Shown: positions 18,835 through 28,814 of the stretch, piece by piece
Numbering within the stretch: the stretch's first letter is position 1
Layout: every line of letters starts with the position of its first letter
Translations under genes and position numbers: made by a program
The notes under the pieces: generated by a model
Seen by the model: the letters and a program-made list of their open reading frames with translations, nothing else
What the model was told of the DNA's origin: nothing
Databases searched by the model: none
Assembly: GCA_012511975.1 (NCBI GenBank)
Contig: JAAZEZ010000048.1
Span: forward strand, 1-35,478
From: Bacteroidales bacterium
Lineage (GTDB): Bacteria > Bacteroidota > Bacteroidia > Bacteroidales > UBA932
Reading direction: 5' to 3'
Length of the DNA: 35,478 bases

Positions 18835-18871
18835 GCTCTCGTTGATATTGCGTCAGCGAGGGCTTCTTTTT
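18835..18871 (+). terminator. Intrinsic terminator downstream of gcvP
   Basis: GCTCTCGTTGA-TATTGCG-TCAGCGAGGGC (11-bp stem with 2 GU pairs) followed by TTCTTTTT. Confidence 0.8.
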
Positions 18872-19088
18872 CGTGCATTATGGAGTTAAAAGCAATCCCA
18901 GGGTTAATAGATAACAGCAAACTTCTAAAGATTGTATGTGCAACGTTTTGTCCGTTTTTTACATCTATACAATATAAGATCTCTTGTCGCACAATTTTTA
19001 ATCAGTGATGGAAGTGTTTCGTGAGTAAATGCGTATAATATATTAGACAGAAGTTATTATATTTAAAATTCTCAGTATACTATAAATC

Positions 19089-19508
19089 ATGAAAACGAAA
19101 TTATTACTATTCATGATGCTTGCCACCCTACTTATAGGGGCTGGGTGTGAGAAAGAATGCGGAAATACAAATACTTGTTACTATTATGCTAAGTCTGATT
19201 TTGTGAAAAAAATCGATAATGTAAATGGGGTAATTATTTATTATGAAGAAATAAATCGATACATTATTTCTATAAAAGAGGAAGATATTAATAATTTAAA
19301 TATTCAAGAATGGAATTCTAAAGGACATAGTTCAGATTATATTTACATCCCTTATGTAGACTTGCCGAGAGAGAATAAGGAAAATGGTCAAAAAGTTATT
19401 ATAGTAAGCGGAGAGTTATACTCATGTTATCCAATACTACCGGCACCGGAGTACAAAATACATTTTAGGGGATATTTGTTGAAAAATTATACAATAGAGA
19501 AAAAATGA
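19089..19508 (+). CDS. Small putative lipoprotein, unknown function
   Basis: 139 aa; signal peptide and lipobox-like MKTKLLLFMMLATLLIGAGC|EKE; overlaps the next ORF by ATGA. Confidence 0.7.
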   Translation: MKTKLLLFMMLATLLIGAGCEKECGNTNTCYYYAKSDFVKKIDNVNGVIIYYEEINRYIISIKEEDINNLNIQEWNSKGHSSDYIYIPYVDLPRENKENGQKVIIVSGELYSCYPILPAPEYKIHFRGYLLKNYTIEKK

Positions 19509-20101
19509 AAAGAATTCATCTGTTTCTAATTTCAGCCTTAATGCTGCTTAGTTTTTCAGGATGTGAGAAAGAAGAACCGCAGGAATCTTATTTTGAACTC
19601 GGTGCAAAAGAATATTATTTGGTCGGAGATAATGAAAAAATATTTCTTTATGAAATTGTTGGGAGGTTTGTTGTTCAATTAGATACCACTCATGTTTTTG
19701 AAACTACATTTCGCAAATTGAAAGAAAATCCGGAAATAGAATATATAAATACTTTTATTAAAGAGGATTAACTTGTGATTGTCCAGAGCACATTATCACT
19801 TCGTAAGATTAAACGACTACCCGCCGTAATCAACGCCATGCCCGCTTATACTATTGACAAGCGTACACCGAATTATCTAACCGGTGAGGTGCTTTTGGGG
19901 TTAAAGAAAGGATATTCAATTGATGACGTCCGCTATATATTTAAAAATAAGGCAGTTGTCAAGACAGAGGGAAAGTATGATGATTATGTCTTACATGTTA
20001 AGGATTGGGAAAATATTTTTGATTTAAGTCACACCTTATATCATAATGAGAAGGTATCCTATTGTCATCCCAATATGACAGCTGATCTGGTACTGCACTA
20101 A
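19505..20101 (+). pseudogene. Lipoprotein-like ORF interrupted by one in-frame TAA (19769-19771); resembles a subtilase-type pro-region without a catalytic domain
   Basis: 19505-19771 (MKRIHLFLISALMLLSFSGC|EKEE...) and 19775-20101 (...NYLTGEVLLGLKKGYSIDDVRYIFKNKAVVKTEGKYDDYVLHVKDWENIFDLSHTLYHNEKVSYCHPN...) are in the same frame, separated by TAA CTT. The second part may instead reinitiate at GTG 19775. Confidence 0.55.
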
Positions 20102-20168
20102 TTATTTTTATTGATCTGTCAGAAGTTACATAAACCCCGCATATTGTACCACATACTCAGAACTCAGT

Positions 20169-20208
20169 AAAAAAGAAGATGACCGAAAATTCGATCATCT
20201 CCTTTTTT
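20169..20208. terminator. Probable bidirectional terminator between the lipoprotein island and rplQ
   Basis: AAAAAAGA-AGATGACCG-AAAATT-CGATCATCT-CCTTTTTT: stem with one mismatch, A-tract on one side and T-tract on the other. Confidence 0.7.
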
Positions 20209-20224
20209 ACGTCACTCTTACAAG

Positions 20225-20908
20225 CTATGCGTTACCGGTCTTTCTGGGAGCGGTGACTTTCTTGGCAGGAGCTTTTGTTGCTACCTTACCGGTGCTCTTT
20301 GGAGCTGCCTTGGGGGTGGCTTTTGAAGCTGTTTTAGGGGCTGATTTTGGGGCAGCTTTTTTAGCAGTCGACTTGGCTGCCTTTGGAGATTTTTCTGCTA
20401 CCTCCTCTGTACTAGTCTCTGCGCTCGTCTCTGTGCCAGTTTCCGCAATAGTCTCTACACTCTTCTCCACGCTCTTCCTTGAGCGACTACGACGAGTAGT
20501 AGGTTTCTTTACAGTCTCTTTTGCAGGTACATCAGCTTCTAGTACTGCCTTATTGAAGTCCACCAACTCGATATATGCCATATTGGCTCCATCACCTAGA
20601 CGGAAACCATTTTTAATGATGCGTGTATATCCGCCCGGACGATCAGCAATCTTCGGAGCTACAACACGAAAGAGCTCAGCAACTGCCTCTTTCTGCTTCA
20701 AATAGCTGAAAACTATACGGCGTGAGTGTGTTGTATCCTCTTTAGACTTGGTGATGAGCGGTTCAACGTACACTCTCAGGGCTTTGGCCTTTTCGAGAGT
20801 GGTCTCAATCCTCTTATGGAGGATTAAAGATGATGCCATGTTGGCAAGCATCGCCTTACGATGTCCGCTCTTGCGTCCTAAACTCTTTACTGATCTATTG
20901 TGCCTCAT
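20225..20908 (-). CDS. rplQ: 50S ribosomal protein L17 with a long low-complexity C-terminal extension
   Basis: [45 protein letters not shown] core, then a Ser/Thr/Glu-rich and a Lys/Ala/Pro-rich tail. Confidence 0.96.
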   Translation of the reverse strand: MRHNRSVKSLGRKSGHRKAMLANMASSLILHKRIETTLEKAKALRVYVEPLITKSKEDTTHSRRIVFSYLKQKEAVAELFRVVAPKIADRPGGYTRIIKNGFRLGDGANMAYIELVDFNKAVLEADVPAKETVKKPTTRRSRSRKSVEKSVETIAETGTETSAETSTEEVAEKSPKAAKSTAKKAAPKSAPKTASKATPKAAPKSTGKVATKAPAKKVTAPRKTGNA

Positions 20909-21908
20909 TTTCTTGTGCTTTTATTTCAATATTATACTTAGTGATGTCCATTCCGAAGTTCAGTTTCAATCTATCCATGAGCATATCAATCTCATCGAGA
21001 GATTTCTTACCGAAGTTTCTGAATTTCATCAAATCTGTCCTCTGATGACCAACCAGGTCGGCAAATGTCTCAATATTTGCGGCTTTCAAGCAGTTGAGTG
21101 CCCTTACTGATAGTTCCATATCGGAGAGCTTGGTGAGAAGTATATGACGCATACGCATTGACTCCTCATCAAGTTGCTTGTTATCTTGCTCTACTGCAGT
21201 CTCGAGAGTAATCTTCTCATCAGAAAAAAGCCAGAAATGCTGAATCAGGATAGTGGCTGCCTCTGTTAGGGCATCCTTCGGATGAATTGAACCATCTGTA
21301 GTGACCTCAATGTTGAGTTTCTCGTAGTCAGTCTTTTGTTCAACACGCCAGTCTTCAACAGAGTATTTCACATTTTTAATAGGAGTGAAAATCGAGTCAA
21401 TCGCAATTGTTCCTAAAGGAGCATTATCCACTTTATTTTCTTCCGAAGGGACATAGCCTCTTCCTTTGCCGATCCTCATCTCTATGTTGAGCTTAACTGA
21501 AGGCTCCATTGAGCAGATGTGAAGATCGGGATTTAAGACTTTAAAAGAGGATAAACTCTTGGAAATATCTTCAGCAGTAAATTCTTGCTTACCACTAACA
21601 GTCACGTTTACCACCTCACTGTCAACATCGTCTATCATCCTTCTGAGGCGAACCTGTTTTAGGTTGAGAATAATGTCAACAACGCTCTCAATAACACCGG
21701 GTATCGTGTCAAATTCGTGACTTACACCGTCGATTCTTATTGAGGTGATGGCAAAGCCTTCCAAAGAAGAGAGCAGTATACGACGGAGAGCATTACCCAC
21801 GGTTATACCATATCCTGGTTCCAAAGGACGGAATTCGAATCTACCGAAGGTATCTGTTGCGTCAAGCATTATTACCTTATCCGGTTTTTGAAATGCTAAA
21901 ATTGCCAT
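20895..21908 (-). CDS. rpoA: DNA-directed RNA polymerase subunit alpha
   Basis: [27 protein letters not shown]-terminal domain [23 protein letters not shown]. Confidence 0.97.
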   Translation of the reverse strand: MAILAFQKPDKVIMLDATDTFGRFEFRPLEPGYGITVGNALRRILLSSLEGFAITSIRIDGVSHEFDTIPGVIESVVDIILNLKQVRLRRMIDDVDSEVVNVTVSGKQEFTAEDISKSLSSFKVLNPDLHICSMEPSVKLNIEMRIGKGRGYVPSEENKVDNAPLGTIAIDSIFTPIKNVKYSVEDWRVEQKTDYEKLNIEVTTDGSIHPKDALTEAATILIQHFWLFSDEKITLETAVEQDNKQLDEESMRMRHILLTKLSDMELSVRALNCLKAANIETFADLVGHQRTDLMKFRNFGKKSLDEIDMLMDRLKLNFGMDITKYNIEIKAQENEAQ

Positions 21909-21948
21909 ACTGTTTAAATTTTATTAGTGTTTACGCTATAAGCAAAGA

Positions 21949-22554
21949 TTACTTCGAATACAACTCTACTATAAGTTGCTCGTTAATGTTTTCAGGCACT
22001 TCGCTTCTTAAAGGAACGTTTGTATACTTACCCTGAAGTTTTGCGGCATCCCACTCAAGCCAGGAGAAGTTGCCGGCAGAGTTTGAAAGACTATCCTGGA
22101 TAACTTCAAGGCTCTTTGAACGCTCACGTACTCCTATGGTTTCACCGGGTCTTACAATGGTTGAAGGGATATTGCAAACCTCTCCGTTGCGGGTAATGTG
22201 GCAATGTGTCACAAGCTGTCTTGCAGCAGCCCTCGTAGGAGCTATACCCAGACGATAAACCAGATTGTCGAGACGGGACTCGAGCAGGAGAATGAGGTTC
22301 TCACCTGTTTGGCCTTTCATCCTATGTGCTTTACCATAGAGGTTACGGAATTGTCTTTCGAGAAGACCATAGGTGTATTTCACTTTCTGTTTCTCAGCGA
22401 GCTGAATACCGTACTCTGAGGTTTTTTTACGTTTTCTAGCCTGTCCGTGCTGTCCCGGAGGATAATTCTTTTTCTCAAACTGTTTATCCGGACCAAAGAT
22501 AGGCTCTCCAAATTTGCGGGCTATTTTAGTTCTGGGCCCTATATATCTTGCCAT
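21949..22554 (-). CDS. rpsD: 30S ribosomal protein S4
   Basis: [22 protein letters not shown]4 domain [27 protein letters not shown]. Confidence 0.97.
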   Translation of the reverse strand: MARYIGPRTKIARKFGEPIFGPDKQFEKKNYPPGQHGQARKRKKTSEYGIQLAEKQKVKYTYGLLERQFRNLYGKAHRMKGQTGENLILLLESRLDNLVYRLGIAPTRAAARQLVTHCHITRNGEVCNIPSTIVRPGETIGVRERSKSLEVIQDSLSNSAGNFSWLEWDAAKLQGKYTNVPLRSEVPENINEQLIVELYSK

Positions 22555-22586
22555 ATTATTCTATTATTGCTTTAAGGTTGTTATGA

Positions 22587-22976
22587 TTATACTCTGCGGC
22601 GGCCTTTGGGGCGGCAACCATTGTGTGGCAGAGGAGTAACATCAACAATCTCGGTAACTTCAATACCTGCTCCGTGTATGGTGCGGATTGCAGACTCACG
22701 TCCTGCTCCCGGACCCTTTACATATGCCTTAATCTTGCGTAATCCGAGATCATACGCAACCTTGGCGCAATCTTGAGCGGCTACCTGAGCTGCATAGGGA
22801 GTGTTTTTCTTGGACCCCCTAAAACCCATCTTACCTGCTGATGACCAACTAATTACCTGACCGGTGCTGTTGGTGATTGTAACGATCACGTTGTTGAAAG
22901 TCGACGAAATATGAGCTTGACCATAAGCGTCAACTTTAACAACTCTCTTTTTGCTTGTTGTTTGTTTTTTTGCCAT
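22587..22976 (-). CDS. rpsK: 30S ribosomal protein S11
   Basis: [44 protein letters not shown]. Confidence 0.97.
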   Translation of the reverse strand: MAKKQTTSKKRVVKVDAYGQAHISSTFNNVIVTITNSTGQVISWSSAGKMGFRGSKKNTPYAAQVAAQDCAKVAYDLGLRKIKAYVKGPGAGRESAIRTIHGAGIEVTEIVDVTPLPHNGCRPKGRRRV

Positions 22977-22988
22977 AATTCAAATCTC

Positions 22989-23366
22989 TTATTTGGTTGC
23001 TTTCTTCTTATTTGCAACAGTCTTCTTACGACCCTTGCGTGTACGTGCATTGTTCTTGGTACTCTGACCGCGTACGGGAAGACCGATACGGTGACGGATA
23101 CCTCTATAACATCCGATGTCCATCAGACGTTTGATGTTCAATTGAACAGATGAGCGAAGCTCTCCTTCAATTTTGTACTCATTAGCAATCTTTGTACGGA
23201 TTGCTGTAATCTGGTCGTCATTCCAGTCCTTGACCTTGGTGTCAAGATCAATATCAAGATCTGTAAGGATCTTTTTAGCAGAACTGCGACCAATACCGAA
23301 GATATAGGTCAAACCTATCTCTCCGCGTTTGTTGTTCGGTAAATCAACTCCGGCTATACGTGCCAT
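22989..23366 (-). CDS. rpsM: 30S ribosomal protein S13
   Basis: [58 protein letters not shown]. Confidence 0.97.
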   Translation of the reverse strand: MARIAGVDLPNNKRGEIGLTYIFGIGRSSAKKILTDLDIDLDTKVKDWNDDQITAIRTKIANEYKIEGELRSSVQLNIKRLMDIGCYRGIRHRIGLPVRGQSTKNNARTRKGRKKTVANKKKATK

Positions 23367-23405
23367 AATCTATTTTTTACTTTATTGTTATTACAAATTA
23401 AAAAA

Positions 23406-23522
23406 TTATCCCTGGCGCATTTTGAATTTCGGATTCTTCTTGCAAATTACATACAAGCGACCTTTGCGCTTTACAATTTTACAATCCTCACTACGCTTCT
23501 TTATGGATGCTTTTACTTTCAT
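23406..23522 (-). CDS. rpmJ: 50S ribosomal protein L36
   Basis: Reverse-strand translation [38 protein letters not shown] (38 aa, below the ORF-track cutoff), between rpsM and infA. Confidence 0.96.
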   Translation of the reverse strand: MKVKASIKKRSEDCKIVKRKGRLYVICKKNPKFKMRQG

Positions 23523-23536
23523 TTGTGTAAGTTTTA

Positions 23537-23755
23537 TTATTTATATCTGAAAGAAATTCTTCCTTTAGTCAAATCATACGCAGACATCTCAACCCTTACC
23601 CTGTCTCCCGGCAATATTCTGATATAATGCAGACGCATTTTACCCGAAATATGAGCGGTGATTACGTGTCCGTTATCGAGTTCTACTCTGAACATCGCGT
23701 TGGATAGAGCTTCAATTACTGTTCCTTCTTGTTCTATAGCTTGTTGTTTTGGCAT
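23537..23755 (-). CDS. infA: Translation initiation factor IF-1
   Basis: [61 protein letters not shown]. Confidence 0.97.
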   Translation of the reverse strand: MPKQQAIEQEGTVIEALSNAMFRVELDNGHVITAHISGKMRLHYIRILPGDRVRVEMSAYDLTKGRISFRYK

Positions 23756-23790
23756 ATTATAACAATTACGTAAGTTTTGACTTGTGGTTA

Positions 23791-24555
23791 TTAGTTAGTT
23801 TCAATAAATTCAAATGTTGATAAGATCTCCGGAGTACCCTTTCTGATTGCAACCATCAGCTCAAAATGTGCCGATTTCCTGCCGTCAACGGTGCGTACTG
23901 CCCAACCATTCTCATCCAGGTAAACTTCCCTGCCTCCTGCATTGACCATCGGCTCTATGCAAATGACCATACCTTCTTGAAGTTTGACACCTCTGCCTCT
24001 GCGTCCATAATTTGGCACCTCGGGGCTTTCGTGGAGATTGCGGCCGATAGCATGACCGACCATCTCTCTGACCACTGAAAAACCGAGACTTTCCACATAG
24101 AACTGGACGGCAAATCCGATGTCGCCTGTTCGATTGCCGCTGACTGCCTTTTCTATACCCAGATAGAGAGATGCTTTAGTGGCTTCGAGAAGCCTCGCGT
24201 CCTCATCGCTTATCTTTCCGACAGCGAAGGTATAAGCGGAGTCACCGTTGAATCCCCTGTATTTGGTACCGCAATCAACAGATACGATATCACCTTCCTG
24301 TAATTTGTAGTCTGAGGGAAATCCGTGGACTACCGTATCGTTGAGAGAGACACACAAGGTAAAGGGAAAACCTCCGTAACCCAAGAATCCCGGCTCTGCT
24401 CCCGCCTCTCTGATATATTTCTCCGCAATGAAATCCAACTCTTTGGTTGTAATCCCCGGAGCAATATGTCGCCCGACCTCTGCCAAAGTCTTGGAAACCA
24501 AAAGGGCGTTTTCCCTAATGATTACCAACTCTTCTTCGGTTTTGGACTTTGTCAT
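23791..24555 (-). CDS. map: Type I methionine aminopeptidase
   Basis: 254 aa; [51 protein letters not shown]. Confidence 0.96.
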   Translation of the reverse strand: MTKSKTEEELVIIRENALLVSKTLAEVGRHIAPGITTKELDFIAEKYIREAGAEPGFLGYGGFPFTLCVSLNDTVVHGFPSDYKLQEGDIVSVDCGTKYRGFNGDSAYTFAVGKISDEDARLLEATKASLYLGIEKAVSGNRTGDIGFAVQFYVESLGFSVVREMVGHAIGRNLHESPEVPNYGRRGRGVKLQEGMVICIEPMVNAGGREVYLDENGWAVRTVDGRKSAHFELMVAIRKGTPEILSTFEFIETN

Positions 24556-24580
24556 ACTCTAAAGAACTTATCAATATAAA

Positions 24581-25906
24581 TTACATACCCGAACGGCCTC
24601 TGAGACGTCCCGTCTTCATCAAACCGTCGTAGTGACGCATTAGTAAGTGACTCTCGATCTGTTGGAGGGTATCCAGGATTACACCCACGAGGATCAACAA
24701 TGATGTTCCACCGTAGAATGATGCAAACTGATTATTTACTCCAAGCATCATCGCAAATGCCGGCAAAATAGCTATGATTGCCAGGAAAACAGAACCTGGA
24801 AGCGTAATGCGCGACATTATTGTGTCAATGTACTCAGCGGTCTTTCTTCCCGGCTTCACGCCTGGAATAAATCCGCCATTCTTCTTCATTTCTTCTGCCA
24901 TGTTGGTCGGGTTTACTGTAATAGCGGTGTAGAAATACGTAAACAGAACAACCATCAACGCAAAGACGAAGTTGTACCAGAAACCGGCTGTGTTGGACAT
25001 TACAGCCGCAAAGCCTTTAGTGGCATTGAAGTTTGAGAATATGAGCGGAAAAATCATCAAAGCCTGCGCAAAGATAATCGGCATTACACCGGCAGCATTT
25101 ATCTTTAGCGGGATATACTGACGCACTCCGCCATATTGCTTGTTACCAATAACACGTTTGGCATATTGAACGGGAATCTTGCGTACTGCCTGCACGAGAG
25201 CGATAGCAGCAACGAAAACAAGGAAGAGTATCAATAGTTCGACGATAAACATAAGAATACCGCCTCCTGTAGAGTTTAACTTTTCCGAGAATTCGATCCA
25301 CAACGCCATCGGAAGGCGCGCAACAATACCCACCATGATGATCAGGGAAATACCATTACCAATGCCGCGGTCTGTAATTCTTTCACCCAACCACATAACG
25401 AACATCGTACCTCCAATCAGCACCATTGTGACAAAAATTCCGTACCATCCTCTGCCGATTGTGGCGACAAATGCCTCCGGAGGAAGCTGGTTGGTAAGGT
25501 TTGCAATATAGGCCGGACCTTGAATTAACAAGATCAGAATTGTAAGGTAACGTGTATATTGATTCATTTTTCTACGTCCACTCTCACCTTCACGCTGTAG
25601 ACGCTGGAAGAAAGGGAGCATCACAGCTAAAAGCTGAATAACGATGGAAGCAGAAATATAAGGCATAACACCCAATGCAAAGATTGAAGCGTTACCAAAG
25701 GCACCACCGGAGAACATGTTCAACAGTCCCAGAAGGCCTTCTGAAGCCTGGCTCTGCAAGTTTGCAAGCTGAGTTGCATCAATACCGGGAAGAACGATAT
25801 AACTTCCTAAACGGTAAATCACAATCAGTCCTAACGTATAGAGAATTCTCTTACGGAGCTCTTCAATCTTGAAGATGTTTGCTATTGTCTGGAAAAATCT
25901 TTTCAT
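24581..25906 (-). CDS. secY: Preprotein translocase subunit SecY
   Basis: 441-aa multi-TM; PGID, NMFSGGAFGNASIFALGVMPYISASIVIQL, KKNGGFIPGVKPGRKTAEYID. Confidence 0.97.
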   Translation of the reverse strand: MKRFFQTIANIFKIEELRKRILYTLGLIVIYRLGSYIVLPGIDATQLANLQSQASEGLLGLLNMFSGGAFGNASIFALGVMPYISASIVIQLLAVMLPFFQRLQREGESGRRKMNQYTRYLTILILLIQGPAYIANLTNQLPPEAFVATIGRGWYGIFVTMVLIGGTMFVMWLGERITDRGIGNGISLIIMVGIVARLPMALWIEFSEKLNSTGGGILMFIVELLILFLVFVAAIALVQAVRKIPVQYAKRVIGNKQYGGVRQYIPLKINAAGVMPIIFAQALMIFPLIFSNFNATKGFAAVMSNTAGFWYNFVFALMVVLFTYFYTAITVNPTNMAEEMKKNGGFIPGVKPGRKTAEYIDTIMSRITLPGSVFLAIIAILPAFAMMLGVNNQFASFYGGTSLLILVGVILDTLQQIESHLLMRHYDGLMKTGRLRGRSGM

Positions 25907-25911
25907 GCCGA

Positions 25912-26358
25912 TCAGATTTTATTAGCAGTCCCACCGGCGTCTTCAATTTTCTTAATAGCGGAAGCAGAAAACGCATTGGCAGTAACATCAAGTTTAGCGG
26001 TAAGCTCGCCATTGCCCAGGATCTTCACTAGATCGTTTTTGCCGGCGAGACCTATCGAAATCATTGTATCAATATCAACAGCAGTAAGATTGTGTTTCTC
26101 ACAAGCTGCCTGAAGAGATGACAGATTGACTGCCTTATACTCTATTCTGGTCGGATTATTAAAGCCGAACTTGGGAAGGCGTCTCTGTATAGGCATCTGA
26201 CCGCCTTCGAAACCGGCCTTACGAGAGTAACCGGAGCGTGATTTAGCACCGTTATTACCACGGGTGGCTGTCTTACCACGACCTGAGCCGGGGCCACGGC
26301 CTACACGCTTCACTCTTCCTTTTGAACCTACTGCGGGTTTAAGTGTATTCAATTTCAT
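25912..26358 (-). CDS. rplO: 50S ribosomal protein L15
   Basis: LKPAVGSKGRVKRVGRGPGSGRGKTATRGNNGAKSRSG. Confidence 0.96.
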   Translation of the reverse strand: MKLNTLKPAVGSKGRVKRVGRGPGSGRGKTATRGNNGAKSRSGYSRKAGFEGGQMPIQRRLPKFGFNNPTRIEYKAVNLSSLQAACEKHNLTAVDIDTMISIGLAGKNDLVKILGNGELTAKLDVTANAFSASAIKKIEDAGGTANKI

Positions 26359-26371
26359 CTTTATTCCTCCT

Positions 26372-26554
26372 TTACTTTACCTCTTCAACTTTAACAAGGT
26401 GAAGAACTTTTTCAATCATACCTTTGGTAACAGGTGTAAGCTCCACCTCTACAGTGTGATGCATCCTGCGTATACCCAGAGAGACAAGGTTTGCGATCTG
26501 TCTCTCTGTCGCGCCACTGCGACTCCTGATTTGAGTAACTCTTACTTTAGTCAT
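26372..26554 (-). CDS. rpmD: 50S ribosomal protein L30
   Basis: 60 aa; VRVTQIRSRSGATERQIANLVSLGIRRMHHTVEVELTPVTKGMIEKV. Confidence 0.95.
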   Translation of the reverse strand: MTKVRVTQIRSRSGATERQIANLVSLGIRRMHHTVEVELTPVTKGMIEKVLHLVKVEEVK

Positions 26555-26568
26555 TATATTCTTCCTCC

Positions 26569-27087
26569 TTATCCGTTAAATACCCTACTCATCGGAATAC
26601 CACGGAGCCCGGCAACAGTATATGCATCACGCAGCTCTGTAAGGGCGGCTATAGTGGCCTTTACCAAGTTGTGAGGATTTGATGAACCTTTAGATTTTGC
26701 AAGAACATCGTGGATACCCACGGAGTCAAACACAGCGCGCATAGCACCACCTGCCTTTACTCCTGTTCCGGGAGCTGCAGGCTTCATGAATACTCTTGCT
26801 CCGCCATATTTAGCTGACTGCTCATGGGGAATAGTCCTCTTGCTCAGAGGAATCCTTACGAGGTTTTTCTTAGCATCTTCAATACCTTTGGAGATAGCGG
26901 TGGTCACTTCATTTGCCTTTCCCAGGCCATATCCTACTACACCATTCTCGTCACCTACTACAACAATAGCGGCGAAACTGAAATTACGTCCACCCTTTGT
27001 TACCTTGGTAACTCTCCTAACAGCTACTAATCTATCTTTCAACTCAAGATCAGTAGTCTTTACTCTCTTTACATTAGTATTTGCCAT
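26569..27087 (-). CDS. rpsE: 30S ribosomal protein S5
   Basis: [45 protein letters not shown]. Confidence 0.97.
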   Translation of the reverse strand: MANTNVKRVKTTDLELKDRLVAVRRVTKVTKGGRNFSFAAIVVVGDENGVVGYGLGKANEVTTAISKGIEDAKKNLVRIPLSKRTIPHEQSAKYGGARVFMKPAAPGTGVKAGGAMRAVFDSVGIHDVLAKSKGSSNPHNLVKATIAALTELRDAYTVAGLRGIPMSRVFNG

Positions 27088-27096
27088 AATATCTCC

Positions 27097-27459
27097 TTAG
27101 AATTTAAGACCACCCTCACGGGCGGCATCTGCCAAACTTTTAACTCTTCCGTGATAAAGGTAACCTCCACGATCAAAAGACACGGTGGTAACACCTTTTG
27201 CAATTGCACGCTCTGCAACTGCTTTCCCAACGATCTGCGCAGCCTCAATACCATTCTTGCCTTTACACTGCTCTACGAGAGCCTTGTCATTGGAAGCTGC
27301 GGAAGCGATAGTGATGGCGTTCACGTCATCAATAACCTGAACATAGATCTGCTTATTGCTTCTGAACACTACCATTCTAGGTCTCTCGGGAGTACCGTTT
27401 ACAACCTTACGTATGCGGTAGTGGATCCTCTTTCTTCTTTCTATCTTATTCAATGCCAT
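27097..27459 (-). CDS. rplR: 50S ribosomal protein L18
   Basis: [66 protein letters not shown]. Confidence 0.97.
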   Translation of the reverse strand: MALNKIERRKRIHYRIRKVVNGTPERPRMVVFRSNKQIYVQVIDDVNAITIASAASNDKALVEQCKGKNGIEAAQIVGKAVAERAIAKGVTTVSFDRGGYLYHGRVKSLADAAREGGLKF

Positions 27460-27473
27460 AACTTAATCTCCTA

Positions 27474-28034
27474 TTATTTGGCGCTGGCCGACTTACCGGC
27501 TTTACGACGTAGTTGTTCGCCTACGAACCTAATACCCTTACCCTTGTACGGTTCAGGCTTACGCAGTGAGCGTACTTTGGCCGCTACCATACCGAGGAGT
27601 TGCTTGTCGTGGCTTTTCATAATTAAAATTGGGTTCTGGCCCTTCTTCACTGCCGGTGCTTCAGCCTTGATCTCAGCGGGAAGCTGGAAGTGGATCTCAT
27701 GGGAGAAACCTAGGTTGAAGACTACGGTCTGGCCGTTTACTGCAACGTGGTAACCAACACCCACAAATTGTTGCTCTACAGTAAAACCTTCAGATACGCC
27801 TTTAACCATATTGTTGATGAGGGCACGATAGAGGCCGTGCATCGAACGGTGACGAGGCTGGTCTGTAGGACGTTTAACTGTAAGGACTCCCGCATCTACG
27901 GATACCTCGATATCCGGATCAACCTTCTGGGTCAATTCGCCGAGCGGGCCTTTAACCTTCACTACGTTACCCTCTTCAATTGTTACTGAGACGGCTGCAG
28001 GTAGGTTTACAGGTAATTTTCCGATTCTTGACAT
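27474..28034 (-). CDS. rplF: 50S ribosomal protein L6
   Basis: MSRIGKLPVNLPAAVSVTIEEGNVVKVKGPLGEL; EPYKGKGIRFVGEQLRRKAGKSA. Start set at the internal Met at 28034. Confidence 0.95.
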   Translation of the reverse strand: MSRIGKLPVNLPAAVSVTIEEGNVVKVKGPLGELTQKVDPDIEVSVDAGVLTVKRPTDQPRHRSMHGLYRALINNMVKGVSEGFTVEQQFVGVGYHVAVNGQTVVFNLGFSHEIHFQLPAEIKAEAPAVKKGQNPILIMKSHDKQLLGMVAAKVRSLRKPEPYKGKGIRFVGEQLRRKAGKSASAK

Positions 28035-28063
28035 TTTATATAATTTATTTGTATTTGTAACTT

Positions 28064-28459
28064 TTAGTAAACGTAACAAAGCACTTCTCCGCCTACATTA
28101 AGATCCCTTGCTTCCTTGTTGGTAATAACACCTTTAGAAGTGGAGAGAATTGCAATACCCAGACCGTTAAGTACGCGGGGCATGTTAGCCACATTGGTGT
28201 ACTGCCTCAGACCGGGAGAGCTGACGCGGATAATTTTCTTAATTGCTGCTTTATTAGTCTCAGGATGATACTTGAGAGCAATCTTAATAGTGTTGAAAGG
28301 TTTGCCTTCCAAAATTTTATATGCAAGGATATAACCCTTCTCGTGGAGTATGCGGGTCATCTCCACTTTCATTTTCGAAGAGGGAATCTCTACTGTCTTG
28401 TGACCTGCGAGATACGCATTCCGAATTCTAGTCAAATAATCTGCTATTGGATCAGTCAT
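28064..28459 (-). CDS. rpsH: 30S ribosomal protein S8
   Basis: MTDPIADYLTRIRNAYLAGHKTVEIPSSKMK; LGIAILSTSKGVITNKEARDLNVGGEVLCYVY. Confidence 0.97.
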   Translation of the reverse strand: MTDPIADYLTRIRNAYLAGHKTVEIPSSKMKVEMTRILHEKGYILAYKILEGKPFNTIKIALKYHPETNKAAIKKIIRVSSPGLRQYTNVANMPRVLNGLGIAILSTSKGVITNKEARDLNVGGEVLCYVY

Positions 28460-28538
28460 TGTTGTTTGTTTTTAAGATTCGACGCCCATGCGGACGCCCG
28501 ATATCCAATGTTAATATTATAATTAAGGTATAAATCTC

Positions 28539-28808
28539 TTACCAGCTGGCTTTCTTCACTCCCGGTATAAGGCCTTTGGAAGCCATCTCACGGAACTGAA
28601 TACGGCTAATGCCAAATTGACGCATATAACCCTTGGGACGACCGGTGATCGAGCAACGGTTGTGAAGTCTGCAGGGGCTGGAGTTTTTTGGGAGCTTGTC
28701 AAGGGCAGTCCAGTCTCCAGCTTCTTTCAAAGCCTTGCGTTTTTCAGCATACTTAGCTACTAACTTAGCGCGTTTTACTTCGCGTGCCTTCATTGATTCT
28801 TTTGCCAT
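28539..28808 (-). CDS. rpsN: 30S ribosomal protein S14
   Basis: 89 aa, zinc-independent type; [43 protein letters not shown]. Confidence 0.97.
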   Translation of the reverse strand: MAKESMKAREVKRAKLVAKYAEKRKALKEAGDWTALDKLPKNSSPCRLHNRCSITGRPKGYMRQFGISRIQFREMASKGLIPGVKKASW

Positions 28809-28814
28809 ATCCTA

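Noticed and set aside
18705-18992. 95-aa minus-strand ORF downstream of gcvP
   Set aside because: Crosses the gcvP stop hairpin, the repeat block and a strong terminator; no coding character.
20253-20705. 150-aa ORF resembling a hydrophobic membrane protein opposite rplQ
   Set aside because: Its Ala/Val/Phe-rich sequence is what antisense reading of the Lys/Ala/Pro-rich L17 tail produces.
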